This document shows, piece after piece, positions 16,591-24,974 of a DNA stretch of 45,302 nt. The stretch lies in NCBI GenBank assembly GCA_026415215.1, contig JAOAHN010000061.1, positions 1 through 45,302 of the forward strand, given 5' to 3'. How positions within the stretch are numbered: the stretch's first letter is position 1; each line of letters opens with the position of its first letter. The translations under genes were made by a program, and so were the position numbers. The DNA is from Candidatus Hydrogenedentota bacterium (GTDB lineage Bacteria > Hydrogenedentota > Hydrogenedentia > Hydrogenedentales > Hydrogenedentaceae). The notes under the pieces are model-generated. The model did no database searches, was not told the origin of the DNA, and saw nothing but the letters and a program-made list of their open reading frames with translations.

Positions 16591-17502
16591 CTAAATTTGA
16601 AGGGAATCCTGAAACAGTTCCGAAAGACTTCCGGAAGCTGGTGAAAAGGATCGAATAATAGTGCCAGAAGCCCGAGCACACTCAAAAATCTTCTTATGGT
16701 CTACACTATCAGGGATGTATATAGAAATTTTCCCTTGGGGAAGAATCTCATATTGAATATCAAAGTTTTTCAAGATAGAAAGAAAGCCATCATAAGGCTC
16801 CTGAACACTAATCTCATACTGGTTAACACGGGATTCAATTAACTCTTTGAGACTTCCACAATATTCAACTATCCCCTTTTTCAAAACCACAACCTGATTA
16901 CATAAGCTTTGGACATCTGGTAATAAATGAGTTGAAAGAATAGTTGTAACTCCTCTTTGTTCTGCTATCTCCCTTATCAAATCTAACATTTCAAGTCTTC
17001 CATCTGGATCGAGTCCGTTTGTAGGTTCATCAAGAATAAGTAATCTCGGGTCATGGAGTATAGCTTGGGCAAGTTTCAAGCGTTGGAGCATTCCAGTTGA
17101 ATATGTTTGCATTGGTCTATATCTCGCTTCTTGTAGGCCCACATAATTCAGAACTTCATGAGCTCTTTCTAATGCATCTACATAGGACATGCCAACTAAT
17201 CTACCACAATAAACCAGAAAATTTACCCCTGATACCTTTGGACTTATTACTTCCTTTTCAGGCATGTGACCTACCATAGTCCGAACAGCGAGAATATCCT
17301 TTGGAATACGGAAACTACCAATCAGAATTTTACCCTTTTGAGGTCTCAAAAAACCTAAGAATGTCCTTATAAGCGTAGTTTTACCTGCACCATTTGGACC
17401 AATTAGTCCAATTACACCAGGTTCAAGGGAAAAAGAGATATTGTCTATCGCGACAAAATCCCCGTATGTTACTGTCAAGTTTTCTACTTCAATGTATGCC
17501 AT
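16591..17502 (-). CDS. ABC transporter ATP-binding protein
   Basis: A 303-residue ABC ATPase. Walker A is GPNGAGKTT, the signature is YSTGMLQRLKLAQA (Gly-Met-Leu in place of the usual Gly-Gln or Gly-Met-Arg), Walker B is LLILDEPTNGLDP, and the switch His is in LSTHLLPDV. The C-terminal region resembles the extra domain of exporter ATPases. A TTG at 17520 extends the frame by six codons, but AGAAG lies 8 nt before ATG 17502 and MAYIEVENLTVTYG is the usual N-terminus. It starts 26 bp after the large Ig-module gene, so the transporter is probably co-transcribed with it. Confidence 0.92.
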   Translation of the reverse strand: MAYIEVENLTVTYGDFVAIDNISFSLEPGVIGLIGPNGAGKTTLIRTFLGFLRPQKGKILIGSFRIPKDILAVRTMVGHMPEKEVISPKVSGVNFLVYCGRLVGMSYVDALERAHEVLNYVGLQEARYRPMQTYSTGMLQRLKLAQAILHDPRLLILDEPTNGLDPDGRLEMLDLIREIAEQRGVTTILSTHLLPDVQSLCNQVVVLKKGIVEYCGSLKELIESRVNQYEISVQEPYDGFLSILKNFDIQYEILPQGKISIYIPDSVDHKKIFECARASGTIIRSFSPASGSLSELFQDSLQI

Positions 17503-17528
17503 AACATAATCTTCTCTCAATAATACAA

Positions 17529-20500
17529 CTACAGTCTAACCATACAATTAACATTTACTACAGGTTGCTCTCCAGTTACCTCAATAATCGTGCTGTACAC
17601 ATATCTCACCCCTCTACCGAATTGTATGTAATATACATCTAATTGCCACTCTCCAGTAGGCACATCTTCGAAAACAAAAGCTCCCCCTAACGGATTAACC
17701 ATCGTGCTCATACTACCAACAAGTTCATCCATATCTACTACTTGTCCAAAGGCATAGGGCCTGCCCGTGGGAGGGCGAAGGAGAGCAACTCCTCCCATTG
17801 GAGGGGAAGGATTGCATACGCCCTCAATTCTAACACCACCCATTCTCCCAAAATCAAACCGAGTAACCTGACCTTCTTTTACTTCCACAGGAACTCCTCT
17901 CGTCTGAAATAACCCTGCGAAGTCCATACTATTGGGGTCAGAACCTACAGGAGAAGCTACCAGCTGATATACCCCTGTAGACAATCCGTCGAATTGATAA
18001 AATCCATTTTGATCTGCATTGGTAGTTTTAATCCCTCCAGGCCCAAGGATAATAACTAAAGCATTAGGTGCTAATTTCCCATCTAAATATATGTGTCCTT
18101 CAAGTATTCCCCCAGTGCCTAAAATTATACTTATATTCTCAATCTTCTGACCACTCGAGAGGGTTATGAGCCCACTATTACCCGTAGAATAGCCTTCATG
18201 CTGTGCAATAACTACATAGTTCCCTTCCGGTAGGGTTTCAAACCTAAATAATCCGTCTTCTCCTACAACTTGGGTTCGACTAAAGGAAGTGTCTTCAGCA
18301 AGAAGCGCACGGGCGGAAGCTTCAGTTTCAGATTCTGCTTGAACAAGCGTGACCTTCGTCCCCTGCGGATTGCCTCCCCCTCTTATGCTAATCTTTCCTG
18401 CAATAACACCACCCTGTTTGGAAACATAAACCTTTACCTCTATCGTCTCCCCTTCTCTAACTAATGCTTGTGTTCTCCCTTCTACATATCCCTCTGCTCG
18501 CGCAATAATATCAAACGCCCCCGGACCAATCTGCATTTCAAACCTTCCCTCCGGATCAGTAACTGAAATCTCCACTGGCTCTGTAGTATATTGCGCCAAA
18601 GCAACTCCTCCAGTTTCATCCAATTCTATAGGTGCGGGTTTAGCCTCTACACTAAACGGAATTTCAAGAGGTGAGTTGGTCTCCTTAACCAAAACCTGTC
18701 CGCGCACTACACCAAAAGTTTGAAGAACTATATCCGTAGGTTGGTTAAACTTAACGCTATACAAAGTACGAGTTACATAACCAGGATATGAAACCCTTAG
18801 CTCATAATATCCTATATTTATACCATCAAACTTATAGTTTCCTGCACTATCGGTGGTGGTTGATTCTGATACACTTTGGAATCCAGCAGTTGTAACTCCT
18901 TCGAGTCTTACATCTGCTCCGCTAAGGGGCTCTCCTCGGGGATTAGTTACCTTTCCAAAAACAGTATAATCTCCCGCTTCCACCCTTTCCAAAATTATGT
19001 TAATTCCACTGTTCTGAGAAAAACCGTCGCTTGCGAACTTTAAGCCGGTTAAGGGCATTTTATAACCAGACTTCCATGCCAATATTTGAAAATTTCCAGG
19101 AGGCAACCCAGTTACGCTGAACTCACCTCCCTCTTTAGTAACTGCACTCTTAAATGCGGTCGGCTGATCAAGGGGCGAGAATATAGCTGAATACTCTGGC
19201 ATGCAGATAACCTCAGCACCAACCACAGGCGTACCGTCTGGTTCTGTAACTCTCCCTGATACACTTGCTCCATCAAACAGGTTAATATCAACTCTAACAA
19301 CACGATACTGAGGTGTAAGAGCAAAAACATCACTTAACTGAGGAGTATAAGAACCGTGTCCCGCTACATAAAGTCGCCATTCCTGGTTCAAGGGGACCCC
19401 CCCCATTTCATAGTACCCATCCTCATTAGATACAGCAGTAATTGGCGCTTGTCTAGTGAGAAATGCATTAACTGCCTGAGTAAATATGCTCTGTGAAGTG
19501 CTCAAAGTAAGCTCAGCCCCTGGCACTGGCTCACCAACCAAATTTGTAACATACCCCCATATCATTCCCGCGGGTGACACTTTCAGCACTATACCTTTCT
19601 GAACATCACCAGGAGAAAGAATTGTGACCTTTTTATAAGGGACCTCCTTCTTAGAAGGTAGGTAAGGAGTTCCCTCTACAGAAACATATAAACCGTAAGT
19701 TCCGGGCATTAGCCCCTCTAATTTAAAATTTCCATCGTCATCTGCAATGGTAGATTGTATAGGAAGAGCCTTACCCGACTTTACATAAGGATTTTCTGAT
19801 TCGTCAATGTATACTTTAACTCCTTTTGCTCCTGCATTGGTTCCCTCCTCTATTACTCTACCCTCTATACCTCCTCCTCCGTACAACTTGATTGTAGTTT
19901 CAATTTGCGAGTCATCTTGAACGGGCGGAAGCGGTTCTTCACCCTGAGCATAACCTACCGCTCTCGCCACTACCCTCAGTCTCACATTCTTATCGGAAAT
20001 ATCCTTATTAAAAAATCTTAATGAAGCTTTGCCTTGAGCGTCAGTAACTACTGGACCCCTGACTCTCAAAGACTCTATCCTTTCTTTCTGAGCAAAAACA
20101 GGCGAAGTCATCATTCTTATTCTTGCCCCCCTTTTAAGCATAACTATGTTCTCTAATGTAACTTGAGCCCCTGAAATTGGCTTATTGGATTCTCCATCTA
20201 TGACACTAACAAGCAATATAAACTCTTTTAAGTCTTCACCCTCTTTTGAAGTTAAGGATGCTTCCGCAATCGTTGAAGGTAGCTTTTCACCATCTCCTCT
20301 ATCCGCATTTGTCGAAACTCTTAAATCAAGTTCCCCTGATTGTGAAGTTGTGTAATCATTCCGCTTTGTAATATCTTTATTTTCTGGTTTAGGCTCATAA
20401 GCTATCTTAGACCTTGGAGGAGCCTCTTCTTTCTGGGGCATAAACAGAAAAGCTAAAACTAACCCTATTATGACCATCATAAAAATAATTATAATCCCCT

Positions 20501-20534
20501 GGATAATACCTTTCGATATAAAAATGTTTTTCAT
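17529..20534 (-). CDS. Membrane-anchored protein with about nine carboxypeptidase-regulatory-like (Ig-fold) modules
   Basis: A 1001-residue protein. Residues 13-32 are one hydrophobic anchor (IIIIFMMVIIGLVLAFLF), followed by a charged Pro/Lys/Ser-rich spacer to about 105. The rest is roughly nine beta-sandwich modules of 80-100 residues. Each has a G-x-V/I-x-G-x-V start, a P-l-x-G-A-x-V middle and a D-x-x-G-x-F/Y-x-x-x-x-L-x-x-G-x-Y end, the pattern of CarboxypepD_reg/SdrD-B-like domains. Examples are SVSGRVTEPDGTPVVGAEV and TVFGKVTNPRGEPLSGADV. No catalytic domain is visible. It should be a periplasmic or surface structural or adhesive protein. The coding strand contains a run of eight Gs (plus-strand 19397-19404) encoding Gly-Gly, a possible slippage site. 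It sits between the sigma/anti-sigma pair and ABC exporter genes. Confidence 0.88.
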   Translation of the reverse strand: MKNIFISKGIIQGIIIIFMMVIIGLVLAFLFMPQKEEAPPRSKIAYEPKPENKDITKRNDYTTSQSGELDLRVSTNADRGDGEKLPSTIAEASLTSKEGEDLKEFILLVSVIDGESNKPISGAQVTLENIVMLKRGARIRMMTSPVFAQKERIESLRVRGPVVTDAQGKASLRFFNKDISDKNVRLRVVARAVGYAQGEEPLPPVQDDSQIETTIKLYGGGGIEGRVIEEGTNAGAKGVKVYIDESENPYVKSGKALPIQSTIADDDGNFKLEGLMPGTYGLYVSVEGTPYLPSKKEVPYKKVTILSPGDVQKGIVLKVSPAGMIWGYVTNLVGEPVPGAELTLSTSQSIFTQAVNAFLTRQAPITAVSNEDGYYEMGGVPLNQEWRLYVAGHGSYTPQLSDVFALTPQYRVVRVDINLFDGASVSGRVTEPDGTPVVGAEVICMPEYSAIFSPLDQPTAFKSAVTKEGGEFSVTGLPPGNFQILAWKSGYKMPLTGLKFASDGFSQNSGINIILERVEAGDYTVFGKVTNPRGEPLSGADVRLEGVTTAGFQSVSESTTTDSAGNYKFDGINIGYYELRVSYPGYVTRTLYSVKFNQPTDIVLQTFGVVRGQVLVKETNSPLEIPFSVEAKPAPIELDETGGVALAQYTTEPVEISVTDPEGRFEMQIGPGAFDIIARAEGYVEGRTQALVREGETIEVKVYVSKQGGVIAGKISIRGGGNPQGTKVTLVQAESETEASARALLAEDTSFSRTQVVGEDGLFRFETLPEGNYVVIAQHEGYSTGNSGLITLSSGQKIENISIILGTGGILEGHIYLDGKLAPNALVIILGPGGIKTTNADQNGFYQFDGLSTGVYQLVASPVGSDPNSMDFAGLFQTRGVPVEVKEGQVTRFDFGRMGGVRIEGVCNPSPPMGGVALLRPPTGRPYAFGQVVDMDELVGSMSTMVNPLGGAFVFEDVPTGEWQLDVYYIQFGRGVRYVYSTIIEVTGEQPVVNVNCMVRL

Positions 20535-20583
20535 GAATTCTCTCCAAACTTTCCAAAAATAAACTGATAAGTTGTATCCGCTT

Positions 20584-20589
20584 ATTATA
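20584..20589 (-). promoter_or_regulatory. Possible -10 element before the Ig-module gene
   Basis: The minus strand reads TATAAT at 20589-20584 within the 153-bp gap between the anti-sigma candidate and the Ig-module gene, predicting a transcript start about 43 nt before ATG 20534, which has a GGAGAG ribosome binding site. The corresponding -35 region is poor. An ECF-type GGAAC motif at the right distance was not found. Chance occurrence is possible in such AT-rich DNA. Confidence 0.3.
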
Positions 20590-20687
20590 GAATCTTAAAT
20601 TTAGAGTTTATTCTAATATAAAGACAAACGATTGGAAAACTAAAGAAGTTAATGAAGTCAATAACAAACAAGGTGAAGACAAGTATT

Positions 20688-21098
20688 TTACATTTTTGGA
20701 AGTTTAGCCCAAGGGAGAAGTAATAGGACAACTGTAGTAGCGGTAAGCACTAGGGTTAGTATTAAAGAATATGAACCCTGGTAAGTAAGCCATAATGTTT
20801 GGAATGTAGTTCTGTAGTAATCAAAATACCCCCCTACCGCATCCGAACCATACCAATACATCACATACCATTTATAAAATGCTAAAGAGAACACTATTCC
20901 TATAATTACAGCGAATAATGTTATTCCGAACCCGAACATGACATACCTAAACTTCACCTTTTCCTTCTTTTGGAGATGGTGTATTTTAACCCTTTTCATC
21001 ACATTAGCACACAAAGTTGGAGGGGGAGGCAATAATCTCTCTCCACGGAGAGCATCTTCTATAATTAAATCTAACTCTTTTTCATCTATTCTCTTCAT
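20688..21098 (-). CDS. Small two-TM membrane protein, probable anti-sigma factor
   Basis: A 136-residue protein. Residues 1-45 are cytoplasmic and acidic/helical with a PPPP-x-x-LCANVMKRV segment, followed by two hydrophobic segments (FGFGITLFAVIIGIVFSLAF and SLILTLVLTATTVVLLLLPW). The zinc-binding HxxxCxxC motif of many ECF anti-sigma factors is absent, so the anti-sigma call rests on position directly after an ECF sigma gene, the 17-nt overlap with it, and the cytoplasmic-head/membrane layout. A TTG at 21119 extends the frame. GGGAG lies 10 nt before ATG 21098, which is preferred. Confidence 0.65.
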   Translation of the reverse strand: MKRIDEKELDLIIEDALRGERLLPPPPTLCANVMKRVKIHHLQKKEKVKFRYVMFGFGITLFAVIIGIVFSLAFYKWYVMYWYGSDAVGGYFDYYRTTFQTLWLTYQGSYSLILTLVLTATTVVLLLLPWAKLPKM

Positions 21099-21717
21099 TG
21101 AAGAAAATCTCCCTTTCAACTATTCTTCTCAACTGTTTCCTTGCTCGAAACATCCAAGTCTTTAGCGTTCCTACTGGTATATCCATAACTTCAGCTATTT
21201 CTTCATATGCCATACCATTAAGATAGTATAGCGTTATAACCGTGGCATATTTTGGTGGCAAATGCTTTACGCATTCCCTTATTTTCTCTGCTATCTCTTT
21301 ATCAGAATGTTTTTCTTCGTATCCGGTTTCAGGAATATTCGACTGTAGCTCAAACTCATTATGTCTTTTTCTTCGATTCAACTCTGTAATGCATACTGTA
21401 CAGGTTACCCTATAAAGCCAAGTAGCAAATGCACAATCGCCTCTAAAACCGCTTAAGTGTTTGTATGCCTTTACAAAACTCTCCTGTGCCATATCCTCTG
21501 CGAGGTTTTTATCTCTCATAAACCTATAGGCGAGATTATAAACAATAGTTTGGTACTTTCTAACCAACTCGGAAAATGCATCCAAATCCCCCTTTTGAGC
21601 CTTTTTAACCAATTCAACATCGGATATATGTTCTTCCTTTTCCGCGGTATGGGGATAAACAGCAACCGTTCCACCAGTATCTCCTGTGAAAACCTTAAGT
21701 ATCTTTTTCAACATCAT
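21082..21717 (-). CDS. ECF-type RNA polymerase sigma factor (sigma-70 family)
   Basis: A 211-residue ECF sigma factor. Region 2 covers about residues 45-110 (DAFSELVRKYQTIVYNLAYR, DMAQESFVKAYKHLSGFRG, FATWLYRVTCTVC). Region 4 covers about 145-200 (LPPKYATVITLYYLNGMAYEE, IPVGTLKTWMFRARKQLR). Regions 1.1 and 3 are absent as expected. The first 32 residues form an extra N-terminal tail. Its 3' end overlaps the membrane protein gene, suggesting a sigma/anti-sigma pair released by an envelope signal. Upstream, 47 bp away, is the DUF4097-type gene. Likely targets include the adjacent envelope genes, but no ECF promoter pattern was identified. Confidence 0.93.
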   Translation of the reverse strand: MMLKKILKVFTGDTGGTVAVYPHTAEKEEHISDVELVKKAQKGDLDAFSELVRKYQTIVYNLAYRFMRDKNLAEDMAQESFVKAYKHLSGFRGDCAFATWLYRVTCTVCITELNRRKRHNEFELQSNIPETGYEEKHSDKEIAEKIRECVKHLPPKYATVITLYYLNGMAYEEIAEVMDIPVGTLKTWMFRARKQLRRIVEREIFFNEENR

Positions 21718-21764
21718 TCCAAATCCTTATTAGATCCCTATTAAATACAAATAATAAGTATTTT

Positions 21765-22742
21765 TTATGATTCCTGAATTAACCGAGATATTAATATTTT
21801 GCCATTCATTGTGCTCAATTTCAAAATTAATTTAGGCTGACCTCGTTGATACTCAACCTGACGAACTTGTGAGCCTGGCGCAATTTCTCCTAACTGAAAA
21901 TCTGATAGGATATACCCCCTGTGTGTTCGAGCGCTTATTAGACCATCATAGAGTTCAGGAAGACCTATTGTAATATTGCCGTTGGTCACACTAATATCAC
22001 AAGATTGAACCTCCTCAGATAAGATAGTAAGTTGAACATTCCCATTAATAGAATTAGCCTTTAATTTCCCTTTCGCACCAGTAAGATAAATAGAACCGTT
22101 TATCGTCTGTATTTCTGAATCCGCGATTATCTCTCTTATGTCTACCCTGCCTAAAATAGTTTGAACATTAACTTGACCTAAGGGCCCGTCGATGAATATA
22201 TCACTGCGGTTTGCCCGAATATATATGTCTTTACAGCCTTTGTCAACCGTGATATTCCCTCCGCTAATAGTATTTATCTCCAAATTAATTTTAAGGGGGA
22301 CATATATTTGATAATCTACTCTAAATTCTACACCTTCAGGTCTACTTCTTGGTTCTGTCTCAATCGAAATTCTTTTCTCACTTTCAATCACCTGAAAAAG
22401 TGTTTTTGCAAACTTGAGTACTTTTTCTCTGTCCTTGAACCTACGAGGATAACCTTTTACTTCCGCATTGACCAAAATTTTAGTCCGGGGCGAGGTTATG
22501 ACATTAATAGAGCCATCTACATTATCAATCGCAAGTGTCTCTCTCGGCTCGAAAACAAAACTCTTTGAATCGTAGTAATAGGGTTTAGCTACCTCTATCG
22601 GAAGTTGTTCACTAAGTACTCCTATGGTAAAAATCTGAACGGCAATCAACACAAACAATGCCACAAAAAGGTTTTGTAAAAATCTACTTCCCTTCAAATA
22701 CCTTAACATTTTAAGAAAAATTTCATTAGAAGATCCAGACAT
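21765..22742 (-). CDS. DUF4097-type beta-repeat membrane protein
   Basis: A 325-residue protein with one transmembrane anchor (about residues 22-42, LFVALFVLIAVQIFTIGVL). It is followed by a repetitive right-handed beta structure typical of DUF4097/DUF4098-type putative adhesins: VDGSINVITSP, ISGGNITVDKG, ILGRVDIREI, INGSIYLTGA, INGNVQLTI, TNGNITIGLPEL. These proteins often neighbour sigma/anti-sigma or PspC-type genes, and their biochemical role is not established. The gene lies just behind a strong promoter with a palindromic operator and 47 bp before the ECF sigma gene, so the three genes probably form one unit. Location is predicted outside the inner membrane. Confidence 0.82.
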   Translation of the reverse strand: MSGSSNEIFLKMLRYLKGSRFLQNLFVALFVLIAVQIFTIGVLSEQLPIEVAKPYYYDSKSFVFEPRETLAIDNVDGSINVITSPRTKILVNAEVKGYPRRFKDREKVLKFAKTLFQVIESEKRISIETEPRSRPEGVEFRVDYQIYVPLKINLEINTISGGNITVDKGCKDIYIRANRSDIFIDGPLGQVNVQTILGRVDIREIIADSEIQTINGSIYLTGAKGKLKANSINGNVQLTILSEEVQSCDISVTNGNITIGLPELYDGLISARTHRGYILSDFQLGEIAPGSQVRQVEYQRGQPKLILKLSTMNGKILISRLIQES

Positions 22743-22784
22743 ATCAAGTCCGCCAATTCCTAACTTCTACTACTCCAAGCATTG

Positions 22785-22824
22785 GAACAAATTGTTCTTA
22801 TAGCACTCCATCTAATTATGTCAA
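22785..22824 (-). promoter_or_regulatory. Sigma-70 promoter overlapped by a 13-bp palindromic operator
   Basis: On the minus strand a perfect TTGACA (22824-22819) is followed after 16 bp by TATAAG (22802-22797). Directly downstream, covering the expected transcript start, is a perfect palindrome GAACAA-A-TTGTTC (plus-strand 22785-22797). Position over +1 suggests a repressor site. It resembles a Gram-positive LexA box (GAAC-N4-GTTC), but the spacing here is 5, so LexA is not claimed. It would drive the DUF4097, sigma and anti-sigma genes. Confidence 0.6.
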
Positions 22825-22828
22825 ACTA

Positions 22829-24610
22829 TTATTCCAATATAAGAACTGAAAGAGGAAAATCTTCTTTTCCTGACCCTGCTCCGGGTGTAAATTCGAGCCA
22901 GTGCCTCCTCTTCACAGGTCCCTGAGAATCAAGGTCATTCGCAATAATAGAAAAAGTAATCCTCTCACCTTTGACTAAATTTAACGGAGCGACTTCTGTA
23001 GAAGGAAACCATATTTCGTAATAGATATGACCTCCTTTAACAACCACAGCAAGTTTTACTGTATTATTTACTACCTCCTCTTCGCGGTTAGGTCCTTCAT
23101 ACATAAATACCTCAGGACCAGATGAAGTTAATGTAACGCTCCACTCCCACTCGCCTAAGAAAATTTCTAAATTGTCTGCACACCAAACTATGTCACCTGC
23201 ATAAGGCTGATAAAACTCATTGTCTACCACATCCACAGCCATATATATACCTTCTTTACTCCACGCCCCTCGCCAGTTTGCTTGGAGGTCTTGTGTATTC
23301 TGTGTTACATCAAAATTCACGGAATATAACAGTGGATAATATGGAACATCCCCCCACTCGGAGAAATCCCCATCAACAATTACTCCACCAGGTAGTTCAG
23401 GTATGGAAATAACAGGTGAAACCACGGGAGAGGTAGTAAACGATGTATTTTTCTCACCAACTTCAATATTTACTCTCAACTCAGGCACAGGATAAATTTC
23501 AAAATTAGTGTGAGATTGATTTGCCATCACCAGATTATAAGAAACCCAAGAATTACCCTGTATAGTAAAGGACTCTGGTATGGTATTACTAATCTCCCAA
23601 TTCCGTGGAACAACCCATGAAGTTTTAATCTTAGCCTCTTCACCAAATGGATTAGTTATATTTATCAAGATATTGGCTTTTATATCGCTTCCCCATTTAC
23701 ACTCTATAAGTGGAAGAGTAAAAACTTTTCTCCATGCATTTCTGAATTCTAATTTTTCATTATCAACTATATTCCTCGGATGTATGCTACCCGGGCGAAT
23801 TACCGACCAACTTACTTCATCTCCCACAACTTTAACAAGCAGGTAATGATAAAATCCACCTTCCTCTTCTTCTCTTCTAATTTCCGCTCCACCCCCCGCA
23901 GTAATTATGTAACTGATCCCCTCGTTCTTACCACAAAAGAGATACCTATGGTCATGTCCCCCGAATACATACACGCTCGGAAATTTAATCAAGAGATCTT
24001 CAATAGCCTTCCACTTTTCAGTATTTGTATAAAAATAGGGTTTATGAAGAAAAACAAATATATGCTTAGCTTTGAATCTTTCTAATTCACTCTTCAACCA
24101 TTCAACCTGTTGGTCTGAAAGACTATCTACCTGGCCAGGCTCTTCTGTGTTCAAAATTATGAACCTCGAATTTCCATAACTGAAAGCATAGCAAGTAGGA
24201 CCTACCCTCGACTTATAGAGTTCTTCAGAGACTGAATCGGAAATATCATGGTTACCAGGGACGGGAAGAAACGGACTTTCAATCCTCTTCACAAGACTCT
24301 CGAACTCATCCCATTGGGAATTAAGGAGATTAACAGAACCTCCAAGTATAAAATCTCCTACTCCTATAATCAAAGAAGGTCTTAATATATTCCATTCCTC
24401 TATCATATTAAGAAATACCTCTGGAATCTCTCCAGGTTCAGATGGACGATTATCCCCGAAAACAACAAAATCAAAATATTCAATACCAGCGGGGCTCTTA
24501 TCTTTCAATTTTTCGAATGAAATATCTACAATCGCAGAACGAGATGTGAGGTTACAGAAAAGGAAAGTTGTAAAAACAATCCAAATATTCAAAATTGAAT
24601 TTAATCTCAT
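22829..24610 (-). CDS. Secreted metallophosphoesterase with C-terminal CBM9-like domain
   Basis: A 593-residue protein with a likely signal peptide (residues 1-26, ILNIWIVFTTFLFCNLTSRSA). Residues about 45-270 are a calcineurin-like phosphoesterase with all metal motifs: VFGDN (Asp53), GVGDF (Asp86), GNHD (Asn120-His121), FLHKPY and GGHDH. A linker beta domain (about 300-400) is followed from about 405 by a CBM9-like sugar-binding fold (IDGDFSEWGD-type start, here VDGDFSEWGDVPYY; later WCADNLEIFLGEW). The substrate may be a phosphorylated or phosphodiester-containing envelope polymer, but this is inferred. It lies 86 bp upstream of the DUF4097 gene, which has its own promoter in the gap. Confidence 0.85.
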   Translation of the reverse strand: MRLNSILNIWIVFTTFLFCNLTSRSAIVDISFEKLKDKSPAGIEYFDFVVFGDNRPSEPGEIPEVFLNMIEEWNILRPSLIIGVGDFILGGSVNLLNSQWDEFESLVKRIESPFLPVPGNHDISDSVSEELYKSRVGPTCYAFSYGNSRFIILNTEEPGQVDSLSDQQVEWLKSELERFKAKHIFVFLHKPYFYTNTEKWKAIEDLLIKFPSVYVFGGHDHRYLFCGKNEGISYIITAGGGAEIRREEEEGGFYHYLLVKVVGDEVSWSVIRPGSIHPRNIVDNEKLEFRNAWRKVFTLPLIECKWGSDIKANILINITNPFGEEAKIKTSWVVPRNWEISNTIPESFTIQGNSWVSYNLVMANQSHTNFEIYPVPELRVNIEVGEKNTSFTTSPVVSPVISIPELPGGVIVDGDFSEWGDVPYYPLLYSVNFDVTQNTQDLQANWRGAWSKEGIYMAVDVVDNEFYQPYAGDIVWCADNLEIFLGEWEWSVTLTSSGPEVFMYEGPNREEEVVNNTVKLAVVVKGGHIYYEIWFPSTEVAPLNLVKGERITFSIIANDLDSQGPVKRRHWLEFTPGAGSGKEDFPLSVLILE

Positions 24611-24974
24611 TTTGCCAATCCTTAAAGTTCTTCTTATTATAATCTACATTTAATCTACATTAGGATTATTTAAACACACATCGGACAACAACTCACCCAA
24701 AAACATCCTCCCAATTTGAATACCTTTAGGGAAGTCCGAAAAATTATATGAATATTCTTGAATAGCACTTATCTTCTTAAAAATGAAGATTGTTTAAAAC
24801 CTTAATAAGGATAGATTCAGACCTATAATACCCATCACCGTTCAGGACTGTAAAAAATATAAAAAGAATGTAAAAAACACTTATTAACTTATTGAATCTA
24901 ATCGACAAAATACCTCACCCTTGTCTAACCTGGACCTTAAACAACTTTTCAAACTGATATATTAATACCCTAAT
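24611..24974. other. Intergenic region with no gene seen
   Basis: The 364 bp between the phosphoesterase and the Fis-type regulator hold no plausible gene and no RNA I recognise. At the left end there is a direct repeat AATCTACATT at 24641-24650 and 24652-24661. On the minus strand it lies just upstream of TATAAT (24641-24636), a likely -10 for the phosphoesterase gene. The -35 position is poor. The repeat could be an activator or repressor site. Confidence 0.4.

Noticed and set aside
22785-22797. Palindrome as a LexA box
   Set aside because: The spacing is GAAC-N5-GTTC, one base longer than the Gram-positive GAAC-N4-GTTC box, and no equivalent was found before lexA.
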